64,000 nucleotides of DNA from Salticus scenicus. Its lineage: Eukaryota > Arthropoda > Arachnida > Araneae > Salticidae. The stretch spans positions 48,021,153 to 48,085,152 of the forward strand of contig OZ005657.1 in NCBI GenBank assembly GCA_963930645.1, written 5' to 3'. Under the pieces are notes generated by a model. That model was given only the letters and a program-made list of their open reading frames with translations, was not told the DNA's origin and searched no databases. Positions 20,456 through 30,350 of the stretch are shown here, piece after piece. The translations under genes were made by a program, and so were the position numbers. Every line of letters begins with the position of its first letter. Positions within the stretch are counted from its first letter, which is position 1.

Positions 20456-22686
20456 GAGATTTTTTCGGGAGAAAGAGACTTTGATGTGGCAGCTGAATGT
20501 CTTGAGTTAGATGACCAACAATAATTTGTGGAAGATGTCTTCAAAAAGAAATTGTTTTCCTTGATAATAATAATATAAATTTTTTTTTCGTATTTTGTCG
20601 AGGTGATCTGTGATATTATATATCCTGTGTTTGAGATCCAATGTCTTAAAACACGATCCTTAAATGGCTAAATGGCAAGTCTAAAAGATAAGGTGTAAAG
20701 ATGTATGATATTGATGTAGAAGATATTGTGGCTGAATTTCCAAATCCTACTATTGTTTGTTGATCTGCTCGACAATTGGAATGTTTTCATTTAGCGTAAA
20801 TACTTCACCCAAATGAAAAATTCATAAAACACAATCATTAACAGCATCTTATTATGCTTACAATATTCTGTATGCATTTAATTTATAATTATTTACAATG
20901 TTACTGAATAAAATATTTTTTATTTCATTGTTGTGCTGCCTAGTTACTTGGTCAGAAATATAACAAAGCAGAAAAAATAGGTTCAGTATGTATTGTGCGT
21001 TTGGCCATAGTGTTATTATTATTTTTAGAATTAAATAAATCACAATAAAAGTAAAATTATAATCCTCTCAAAATTACATATAATAAACCAAATAATTTTG
21101 ATTATAATAAAATTAATGAATTTAATTTATGATTTATTTTATTATAATCAGAACTTAATATCCAAGCGATGAAAATTGAAAGCTTGCAAAGTAGTCAAAG
21201 GTACAACACCTTCCCCTATTAAGATGTAGAAAAATATAATTATTTTCAAAAGTCTGAATCTGAGTAAAAATCATATGCAAATATAAATGTCATTTTTTCT
21301 GAGGTGTTGGCTAATCGCATGCTGGAATGTTACAAAGATGGTTTTAATCTGCAATTCCGAGGTGTGGTGAAAATAAAATTATTAGGTATTATTTTTATAA
21401 AGCAATGACATAATGATAAAACAATTAGTAAATAAACTACTTTGTGATTTTTTTTTTTTTTTTAAGTTTTAAATTAGATATAGAATAATGACAATAATTT
21501 AATTTCTTCTCCTCAAATGTCTCGAATCACCTGCATATACTAAAATGCATTCATTTATAAACTACACATTTTAATTAAGCCGCTTAATCATATCGGTATT
21601 AAGCAATGAGAAATTAGTTAAAGAGAGGAAATAAGGTCATAAGGAAGTATGGATTATTTTCTTTTGTTTATTCCACTGGAAACTTTTTCAAAGTATAATC
21701 TATGTTACATGAACATTGTTGAAAAATCTGAAAGTTTTCGGTGTCAAACAGTTTCATACAGAAATAATTTCTAGAGATGTTGGACAAAATAATGAAAGCT
21801 CTTTCATATTTTTACGTTTTGTAGAATATCTCGAAAAGTACTTAATGTGTTGTTCTTAAATTTTTGGAATAAAAAACATGTCTTTTCTCAAATTTTCCAG
21901 CAAAGATTTTGTCACGAACGCCTTTAGGGGACGAACAACAAATCCAATAAAATAAAAATTATTTGTGATTATCCTGTAACTGTAAGTGAGTCTATTCATC
22001 TTCAAATTTTAGATGTGATTATAAATGTTATATTTTATACGTGTGTAGAGTTTTGTGGGGCTAGCTCGAATATTTAAAGAGTTATAAATATTTTATTAAA
22101 AAATGCAAAAACTTTATGCAAGTTTTTACTTTATAACTCCAAAGGTTTTTTTTTTTTTTCGAGATTTCATGAAACTTTCAGAAAACATGACAACATATGC
22201 TTAAATCATTTGTAAGTGTAATTTGACAATTGTAAGTGCATATAAGCGTCCACTATACTGCAGCCATTATAAGTCACTGAACTCTCATCAATGCATATAA
22301 TACTCAAAGGGTTAAAGAATGTACTCGTATTTGAATAAAATTATTCCTAATTGTAAATGCAAAAATTTTTGAAAAAAAAAAAAAATAAAAATAAATAAAT
22401 AAATAAATATCAGTAATATCTACCTTTATCAAGAACAATAACAATAATAATAAAAGAATCAGTCAGACAACTTATGTTTTTACCTCCGTTATTTAAACAG
22501 ACAATTTATTGAAATAAAAAAAAAAGTAATAATACAGCACTTACCTTTTAATACCAATTCCAGTCATACAGACTAAATGGAAACAAATCTAGTACTTACC
22601 CTGAAATACCCAAGTTTTATAAAGAGTCAAAAATTACATTTTGACTAAGTTATGCAATTTCCTTTACATTTTTCTTAAAAATTTTA

Positions 22687-22717
<31 letters not shown>

Positions 22718-23689
22718 TAAAAACTTTTACTTTGAAGATGTATATGATGAATTTGAAACTTTGATAAATGAAACTGACATAACTTATATTAAATACTAAC
22801 AAAAAAAACATGTAATCATAAAATAAAATTATAATTCATTATTTTTGTTAACAATAAGTTATGTAAATCCCAATTTATTTTTTTACATATATATTTTTTG
22901 ATTTATAATTCTCACCTTGCTGTGATGCCCTCTGAAAATAAAAGTGGTTAACAAACATTGATTAATGCAAGATTGTCGAGATTTCCCTAAGTGATTAACT
23001 CATAATTTAATCTAGCAATATGACAACCATAACTACAATTTTTTTAAAAAATTGTCTGTTTTTATGAACACATTAATGTATTAATGTTAACAAAATATTA
23101 TTAATATTATTATTCCTTAAAAACTGAAATTATATTATTCCTTTGAAACTGGAAACTGAAAACATTTGTTTGTTTTTGAAAGCGATATTTTTATACTGAA
23201 TGGGGAATAAAAAACAACTCAAAGAAAAAAAAAAAAGTAACAAACCATAAAAGTCGGTTCATTAATCCATATTTTGGGGCAAAAATCAAATAAGGAGGGA
23301 CACATATTTTCTGTATTTAAGAGGTTAGCACGTAGTTTGTTTAGCGGTATGGCAAAACAAGTCTTAAACCTTTCCAATTTCTAACACATATAAATACTCC
23401 TCTTTAATTTTAATTATTCCTTTTTTTTTCAGTCTTGTAGGAAAATTTATATGATCCTATAAGCAACCCTTTATTGGATCCGATAAATGATGATGTCTCG
23501 TCAAAGTAGGCAGCAGCTTTCTTAAAATTTCCATGGGAAAAATTTCTTAAAAATTTTTTCAAGAAGGAAATAAATTTGTATTATATTTTATGACATTTAA
23601 TTTATTTACGCTTGGGGCTTATTTTTGGTAGAATTCAGCTTCCGCCGCTCTCTTGTTAGAGAGAAAAAAAATTCTAAATGTCTCCATTT
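20456..23689. other. Intron, no gene
   Basis: AT-rich. A 15-bp perfect inverted repeat (TGATTATAATAAAAT) lies at 21099-21113 / 21136-21150. Poly(T) lies near 21450 and 22148. AAATA simple repeats lie at 22370-22410 and 22690-22720. No shared repeat family was seen. Confidence 0.5.
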
Positions 23690-25153
23690 TTAATACTTCC
23701 CAACAAGGCTGAAAAGTGTTAATGACTTGTCTGTATGTCTGTCCGTCTGTCTGTCTGCCTGTCTGACCGCGCTTTAACTCCCGTAAATTTTCATGGAATT
23801 TCTAGAAATTGATATATGTTATTCAAGTTTACTATCGGATGTTCCCTATTGAAAATGGAGTGAATACCTTTACTGGTTTGTGTGCAGGGATACTGGAAAG
23901 TATTCCAAAGCATTGTGTTCTATGAGAGGTATTTCTATAAACCATATTTTAATACCATTATTTTACACAAATCTTAATGAAATTCAAATGTGTTATTCAA
24001 GTCCACTATTGGATGTTCTAAATTGAAAATGGAGTAAATATCATCACTGGTTTGTATACAGGGAAATCCAAAAGTACTCGAAAGCATTGCGTTCTGTGAA
24101 AGGTATTTCAATAAACCAAATTTTAAAAACTTTACTTTGCACAAATCTTAATAAAATTAAAATTAATTATTTATATACACAAAAGAATGCTTTCCTTAGA
24201 ATACAGTATGATTAGTACAGGACCACACAGATTTACAGGACCACAAAAAAATATTCAGTTACATTAAAGGGTATTATTGGAAATCTGCTGGAGATGCATT
24301 TTCGTTTATAGTAATCATATTCATCACTTTATAAATGTTTTTGACACTTTCTAATAAGGTTGAAAAGGTTAATGACTTCGGTATGTCTGTCTGTCTGTCC
24401 GTGCTCTAACTCCCGTAAATATTCATGGAATTTCTTGTAACTGATATATGATATTCAAGTTCACTATCGGATGTTCCCCATTTAAAATGGAGAGAATACC
24501 CCTACTGGCTTGTGTACAGGGACACCCAAAACTATTCAAAAGAATTGTGTTCTATGAGAGGTATTTTTATGAACTATTTTATTCCTTTATTTTACACAAA
24601 TTTCAATGAAATTGGAATATGTTATTCAAGTTCGCTATAGAAAATGGAGTAAATACTACCACTGGTTTGTGTACAGGAACGCCCGAAAATATTCCAAAGC
24701 ATTCGTTCTATGAGATGTATGTCTATAAACGAAATTTTATTAACTCTACTTTGAACAAATCTTTAAAAAAATTTAAATATGTTATTCTTATGCACAAAAG
24801 AATGCTTTCTACAGAATGTAGGGTGATTAGCATTAGATTTACTGGACCACACAAAAATATTCAGTTATGTTGAGGGCTTTTATTGGAAATTTGCTGAAAT
24901 TGTGTTTTCGTTTATATTAAGCGATTTAACACTTTTTAACATTTTGTAAGTGTGACTATGATTTCAATTTTTGTATCTACCTGTCCGACTGCCCATCTGT
25001 CTATCTGTTTGTCTGCCCGCTGCCAGCATCCGTAAATATTTTCAGAATATTAAAAAAATTATTTATGTTATTTAAATTCACTGTGGAGTGTTCCCTATTT
25101 TAAATGGCATTAATAGGTCTTGTGCAACTGGTTTGTGTAGAGGGACATACACA

Positions 25154-25198
<45 letters not shown>

Positions 25199-25480
25199 CC
25201 AATGCATTGAATTTTAGGACAGACATTTTTTAAAATGACATTTAAAGGACTTTCTATTGTAAAAATCATGAAGAAATTAACATTTATTGTTAATATGCTA
25301 AAATAATATTTTGTATAGAGTATGATTTTGTCAATCTTCAGATTTACAGGGCTACACTAAAATATTCTGTTACATTAAGAGCTGCAATTAAAATATAAGG
25401 GTACGTTTTCATTTGTGTTAAGCATTTTTAACACTTTCTAACAATGTTTAAAAGTGATTAGGAATTCAATTAGTCTATCT
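23690..25480. repeat. Degenerate tandem array, three units of about 0.6 kb
   Basis: Each unit begins with CTTTCTAA.AA.G.TTGAAAAG-type text followed by a TCTG-rich tract (about 23728-23770, 24385-24402, 24975-25015). It then has CCGTAAAT.TTCATGGAATTTC, TATGTTATTCAAGTTCACTAT, GGTTTGTGTACAGG and a segment ending in GACCACACA..ATATTCAGTTA. Within a unit the TTATTCAAGT...GGTTTGTGTACAGG block occurs twice, about 180 bp apart. A (CA)n-poly(A) tract (25147-25196) interrupts the third unit. A further diverged copy lies at about 46860-47200. Confidence 0.82.
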
Positions 25481-26099
25481 GTATGCCTTTCAAAACTACT
25501 GTTTGTCCGTTGTGTGATTACGTACGCAAAGAGCATTGAAAGTTGTACGATACAACAATTACGTACATTTGGAAAGCGTTAATAGTAAATGCACACCGCA
25601 TAACATTTCGTCCCCCCCCCCTGAGAATTTATGTTTTTTTACTACTTTAGATGGGAGTAAGCACTGGTTACAATCACATGCAGAGCTGCCAAAAGTTTTA
25701 TTTATTTCGGACCATTGTGAGTACTTTTTTTCATACAGCATTTTTTGAAGAGAAATTTTTAGTCATATACTGTAGATAGATACTCTACAAAGAAAATGGC
25801 GTTATAAAAAGGCAGGCACTAAAGCTCTGGAATAAAATCGAAAAATTGGCAACTCTGGTACATGTTGCGTTAAGTACTCATATTGACGTTGACGAAGCAA
25901 GCTGTTACTTATCCTCACTGAATTTTTTCATTTTTTTTGGTGAGAAAATGAAAGAGTATATTTGAATCTCTGAAACATCGTATACTAATTTGGAAACATC
26001 TTATACTATTTTTTTTTCTAATTAATTCACTTGCTTAATAAGTCTAGCTTGTACGTATCATGATTCAACGCTTGGCAACTTTATTGTAATATTCATAAT
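25481..26099. other. Intron, nothing recognised
   Basis: AT-rich. Overlapping open frames on both strands near 25536-25748 have no recognised domain. Confidence 0.4.
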
Positions 26100-26142
26100 A
26101 TTCATTCTACTTATTACTTACAAACTTTGAATAAACACCATA

Positions 26143-26201
26143 AAATGCAATAAACTCGCAACAATTATTTCGGGTCGAAAAAGCACACGACCCTTCATCA
26201 G
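26143..26201 (-). ncRNA. Hammerhead-ribozyme-like motif (minus-strand arm of the palindrome)
   Basis: Exact mirror of the plus-strand motif. On the minus strand CTGATGA lies at 26201-26195 and GAAA at 26171-26168. It exists only because the palindrome is perfect, so both strands would transcribe the same motif. Confidence 0.38.
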
Positions 26202-26291
26202 GCGAATAAAGTAAGCACGAGTGCTGCAGTCAAAGCGGCAACGCACGTGCGTTGCCGCTTTGACTGCAGCACTCGTGCTTACTTTATTCGC

Positions 26292-26350
26292 CTGATGAAG
26301 GGTCGTGTGCTTTTTCGACCCGAAATAATTGTTGCGAGTTTATTGCATTT
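26292..26350 (+). ncRNA. Hammerhead-ribozyme-like motif (plus-strand arm of the palindrome)
   Basis: The conserved core order is present: CTGATGA (26292-26298), a 6-bp helix GGGTCG/CGACCC (26300-26305 with 26316-26321), then GAAA (26322-26325). A possible helix III is ATAA (26325-26328) with TTAT further on (about 26340-26343). Helix I is weak: only two clear pairs next to the core. An extra A sits between CTGATGA and the helix. Penelope-like retroelements are known to carry hammerheads with CTGANGA...GAAA, and palindromic or inverted terminal copies. Activity is not established by this sequence. Confidence 0.4.
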
Positions 26351-26498
26351 TATGGTGTTTATTCAAAGTTTGTAAGTAATATTTTTTACAACGCCAGTTT
26401 TGTGGTGCTTTTATATTAAATTCATTCTACTTGTTCTATTTCTTTTACAAATAATATTTATGTTTAAAGTAGAATTTACACAATAAAAAAATTATTAC

Positions 26499-26673
26499 CT
26501 GCTCGGAAAACTTCGTTGCATCCATCACACCGGGAAGCAAAAGCTGCATCATAGCAACCGGCGCAATAAACCTTCTCAGCTTTGGACCCAAAAGGTTTAT
26601 CGACTAGAGATACTCGACATTTATTGCACAGAAAACAAGCTTCGTGCCAATGTTTTTCCTTATATGATAAATC
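26499..26673 (-). CDS. Lmpt: Limpet/FHL internal exon B: LIM domain with D-L-S-Y-K-E motif
   Basis: This 175-bp exon starts in phase 0 and ends one base into a codon. The acceptor is ctattag and the donor GCAG|gtaata, with the gt at 26498-26497. The product runs DLSYKEKHWHEACF to GCNEVFRA (residues 68-125 of the joined fragment). H77-X2-C80-X2-C83-X2-C86 and C104-X2-C107 complete the LIM domain opened in the previous exon. C116-X2-C119 opens the next. The 'DLSYK..HWHEACF.C..C..SLVDKPF' stretch is a very good match to LIM1 of the FHL family, the best single piece of evidence for the gene's identity. The exon sits about 120 bp left of a perfect 270-bp palindrome that lies inside the upstream intron. 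Confidence 0.95.
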
Positions 26674-27015
26674 CTAATAGAGGGAAGAATACATTAATAC
26701 CTTTAGCTATTAAATAAAAATTGAAAATTAAGAAATAATACTGTGCATATTAATAAATGTCGAAGAAATATGTGTACTTAAAATAATATATTAAATAATA
26801 AAGCAAAAAGTAATAGTTAATTTTTTTATTTAAAAAGTGCTTTTTTCTGCTAGAATACCGTATATATAAGCGATATAATACTCAAAATACTTATTTTTTT
26901 ATTAAAATTTTTTTTATTTTCAAATCCAAATTTCTTTTTCAATGCAGGAAAATTAATAAAAGCAATATATAACAATAAAGGTATAATAGCATACAATAAC
27001 ATAACAGAAAACTTT
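26674..27015. other. Intron upstream of the exon B acceptor, nothing recognised
   Basis: AT-rich, no shared repeat. Confidence 0.4.
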
Positions 27016-27240
27016 CGACCAGTGGCTGAGTGGTTTTGTTTTGGAAACTAGTAGACGGAAGTGCCGGGTTCGATCTCAGGTCACGCTCATCGACGTAGCC
27101 GTTTGGAAATTTCTATGCTTTTATCAGAAACTCCCGTAAATATGAGCTAGGACCGTTTAGAAAACCCCCATGGGGGCATTCCTCCCACGCCTAGTAACCA
27201 CGTTCCGTAAATCATCCTTAATCACAATACCATCACCACA
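27016..27240 (+). mobile_element. tRNA-derived SINE, family 2, copy 1
   Basis: The head AGTGGCTGAGTGGTTTTG (A box, Ser/Leu-tRNA style GAGTGG) is followed by GGGTTCGATCTCAGG (B box). The body shares ATATGAGCTAGGACC and CCCCATGGGGGCAT with copies at 49628, 49922 and 57545. It ends in an ACAATACCATCACCACACC tail. Confidence 0.82.
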
Positions 27241-27422
27241 CCATAATAGAAAATTTGTCATAGAATTACACACATTATTCTAAGAATAATGTGTACATAT
27301 TGAAGTGCATATTGTGTACATATGTGTACATACTGTGTATTACTTATTGAAGTTATAATAAACAGTGAAATATTTTACGAAACCTATTAACAAATGTCTT
27401 TTTTTTTTTTTTTTTTTACTTG

Positions 27423-27455
<33 letters not shown>

Positions 27456-27838
27456 AAGAAAGAAAGAAAAAAAGCCGCTTTACTTCAGAAGTGTGAAGGA
27501 CTTTTTCATTTCTGAACTGGTAATTGTTAAAGCATTTTCTCTAAATGAACCAAATCAACAAACAATTTGTCTTCGTTTTTCTGTAGAAAATGCTGTACGT
27601 TGATGTTGTTTAGATGTGCTATTTACTGGAGATGATGGAGAATCGACTGTTTCAGAAACAATGCGATGATTAATCCACAAGACAATGCATAGACAGTTTC
27701 GGGTAATTAAGTGCTGTGGTAATTTATTGATTCTTATCTAATTAAATTTTATACTTATCTTTTGCAGCTTATAATTTGCATTAATTTTCTAAATAGAATT
27801 TATCCTTTGTATCTTCTTTCAAAGCTTCATGTAGATTT
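27241..27838. other. Intron; long poly(T)/poly(A) pair
   Basis: Poly(T) at about 27399-27417 faces poly(A) at about 27424-27452, followed by (GAAA)n, giving a potential hairpin. Nothing else was seen. Confidence 0.6.
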
Positions 27839-28023
27839 TTCAACATTTCTGATTTACTCCGTAGCATTTTAGTACTCGCTTTTTTTCGTTTCACCCCGCA
27901 TTTTTGTAGAGTAATTTTCTCGAATACGTAATTACGATTAAAAAAGAAAATTACTCTTCAAAAAATTGGCGCGGAAAAAGTCAGAAACTAATAATGTTAC
28001 AGAATAAATAAAAATTGTTGGCA
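27839..28023. mobile_element. Fold-back MITE family Z, copy B
   Basis: Diverged copy: TTTTAGTACTCGC near the left, AGAGTAATTTTCTCGAATAC and its inverse around the centre, TTGTTGGCA at the right end. Recognised by alignment with copies A and C-E. Confidence 0.75.
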
Positions 28024-28683
28024 GATCTGCCTTCATACTGCGATTTATTTTTGAAAGATTTTGCAAACAGTTTGGAAGGGATAGAACATTTGCAAGTTGA
28101 GATGGTTATTGAAAATTATTACGTCTAAAAATGATCAGAATCATGGTAAATCTAATTATATAAAACACAGAAAACATAACTAACATTATATGATTCATTG
28201 TACTGGCTAAACATTCTTATAATATTTTGACTAAGATATATAATGCAAGTATCCTTCTAAGAAAAAACGCCACTGAATATGTGTTGTATCTTACAAAGTG
28301 CCTAAGGAAATTATAGAGGTGGAGAAGGATGAATGTGAACATATAATTTTTTGTAAGCTAATTTTTAAATTTCAAGCTCACAAACTATTATTCTTTATTT
28401 ATAAAAAGGAAAAAAGAAAAGTTTTTCATTCAAATAATTCAGCGTCACTTTCAATAGGTAATATTTAGTCTCGATTTCGAAATCTTAAAAAATCCATTTT
28501 ACAAAAGAAATTTTAAGTAATAGACAAAACTATATTTGCAGTAGGTAATAAAACGTTACTATTAAAAAAAAAAAAAAATCCGTGTCGTAAAACGGATGCA
28601 TATTATCTGCGGCTTATATACCGGAATTTACGGTAAATGCCTACATGAAGCATAGAAAAGCGTACTTTACGTACACATGTGAG
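28024..28683. other. Intron, nothing recognised
   Basis: AT-rich, with a short poly(A) at about 28565-28578. Confidence 0.4.
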
Positions 28684-29215
28684 TACAGGGTGATCTAAAA
28701 GTCAAAGAAAAAATAAAAATTTTATTATTCGAAAAGTATTGACCGTAGCACTACACGGTTTTCTCTGAAATCCATAGAAAAACATGGGATTTTTTCAGGT
28801 AACAAAAGATTTATTAGTATGATAGTTTAAATTTTCTTCATAAGATGGCGCTGTAATTGTAAATTTACTTTTTTACAGTGGCGAAGTACATTCAACATTG
28901 TAACTAGGACTATAAATGCTCAATATAATCACCGTCAGACGTTGCACATTGACAATTCTTTTAAAAAAGTATTTGCAATATGACGTCATTTGATTAGACG
29001 GATCTGTTTAAAATGTAAGATGATACTGCGAATACAGTGCAATACGTTGAGGAAAAATTTAACTAATATTTTTTCTTACACACACACATATATATATATA
29101 TAATCCCATGGTTTTCTGTACATTTCAGTGAAAACCGCATAGAGCTACAGTGAACACTCTTTTAAAAATGAATTTTTTATTTTTTCTGTGACTTCTATAT
29201 TTTTTATTTTTTTTA
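28684..29215. mobile_element. Non-autonomous element with ~95-bp inverted terminal repeats, TACAGGGTGATCTAAAAGTC end
   Basis: The left end is TACAGGGTGATCTAAAAGTC (mariner-type). The left arm contains CACTACACGGTTTTCTCTGA and AAAACATGGGATT. The inverse of 29105-29195 reads AAGTCACAGAAAAAATAAAA, CTCTATGCGGTTTTCACTGA and AAAACCATGGGATT. The outermost right end has decayed into AT-rich sequence, so the right boundary is approximate. A (CA/TA)n tract lies at about 29080-29102 inside. Confidence 0.72.
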
Positions 29216-29361
29216 TGACACATATATGTTAAGAACAAAATTTTATAAAATGAATCAATACAAGGAGAATGAAAGTCTGTTACAGTATAAGAAATCATTA
29301 GGGTCACATTCACACAATACTTCGTGTCCCGAAAGAGTGTGTGTGGGGGGGGAGGGGGGGT

Positions 29362-29516
29362 GTTACCGAAGCGGGGAAGCCATCCTCTCCGTGTAGGGTT
29401 AAAATTGTGATGGTATGTCTCCAGACCACCTCTAGGGGTGAGTCCCAGACCGTCGCCAATTGTCAATTGCGCAGCACTAGTAAGACGTAAAACCCAATCA
29501 ACCAACCAACCAAAAA
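29362..29516 (+). mobile_element. tRNA-derived SINE, family 1, copy 4 (3' part only)
   Basis: Carries AAAATTGTGATGGTATGTCT, GGGGTGAGTCCCAGACCGTC and GCGCAGCACTAGTAAGACGT, and ends in an (ACCA)n-like tail. The tRNA-like head is missing; a G-rich tract precedes it. Confidence 0.85.
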
Positions 29517-29565
29517 GAGTGTTGAAAATCTTTCAAATTCCGACATATATTTAATCGTATAAAAC

Positions 29566-29602
<37 letters not shown>

Positions 29603-30039
29603 GATACGATTAATAAATATCCACCCACAACTTTGTAATAATTTTTTCTGGTGTATTAATGTAAATGTAACTTTTAACCGAAATATTTCTTGGAAGTTTC
29701 AAAGTTAAATCGCTAATTTTTCAACATTACAAGACAGCAAGTACGTTATGCAGTTAAATGATACAAAGATAGACCGTACTGTGACGGGCCATACACTTTC
29801 TCGGCATTAGAGAACAGGAAAAAGTTAACCAAAACGAATCCAACGAAATGGTAAGGGATCGATGAGAAAAACAATAAAAAGTGTAGAATAAGCAAGTTCT
29901 CTGTAAACCATATAAATAAGTACCAGCTAGGTCTAAGCTCATATCAAATACAAAATGAACGCATTTTAACAGAAAGTATGAAAAACAAACGATTACCAAG
30001 ATTTTGCTAACTTATTGAAAGGTTCAAATCGGGCAGTTG
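29517..30039. other. Intron, nothing recognised
   Basis: Poly(T) at about 29569-29599. An open frame at 29754-29999 (minus) has no recognised domain. Confidence 0.5.
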
Positions 30040-30350
30040 AAAACAGATAATCTTCTCTCCTGAGAAAGTGAGATAATGAAAGGAGCGGTCATTCTAAAGC
30101 AATAATGGTTTGGGCAACACTTACTGCTGGTAGCAAGATTGATCCGGTTTTCACTGGCTAAGGGACGACAATGAACAGCAATTTCTACTTAAATGAGATA
30201 GTCAATTATCATTTGTCTATGGGTCAATTATCAATTTCATGAATAACTATATACGTTTCAACAGGATGGAAAAACAAGATGTGTGCAAGTGTGGTTCAAA
30301 AACAATCTGAATGACTCTAGGTTACAGATTGGCAGGCGTAGTCAGTGTTC
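30040..30350 (+). pseudogene. Tc1/mariner transposase fragment (catalytic middle)
   Basis: Reads SKAIMVWATLTAGSKIDPVF, then TTMNSNFYLNEIVNYHL, then VSTGWKN-like text in one frame and FQQDGKTRCVQVWFKNNL in another. This matches 'KSVMVWAGIT..GK..L.F', 'VN...Y...VL...L' and 'FQQD.A..H.A...Q.W...N.', i.e. the second and third catalytic regions. About 100 codons, with several stops. No termini were found. Confidence 0.72.

Larger units (their letters stand above)
26112..26381. repeat. Perfect 270-bp palindrome (two 135-bp arms, no spacer)
   Basis: Centred between 26246 and 26247 (GCAACGCAC|GTGCGTTGC). I compared both 135-base arms over their whole length and found no mismatch. A 13-bp direct repeat, ATTCATTCTACTT, lies outside it at 26100-26112 and 26420-26432, bracketing an insert of about 307 bp. 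The arms match a diverged single copy at 62695-62800. The higher GC of the centre contrasts with the AT-rich intron. Confidence 0.95.

Noticed and set aside
27016..27085. tRNA-Ser/Leu gene
   Set aside because: Box spacing fits, but the body is shared with three other dispersed copies.
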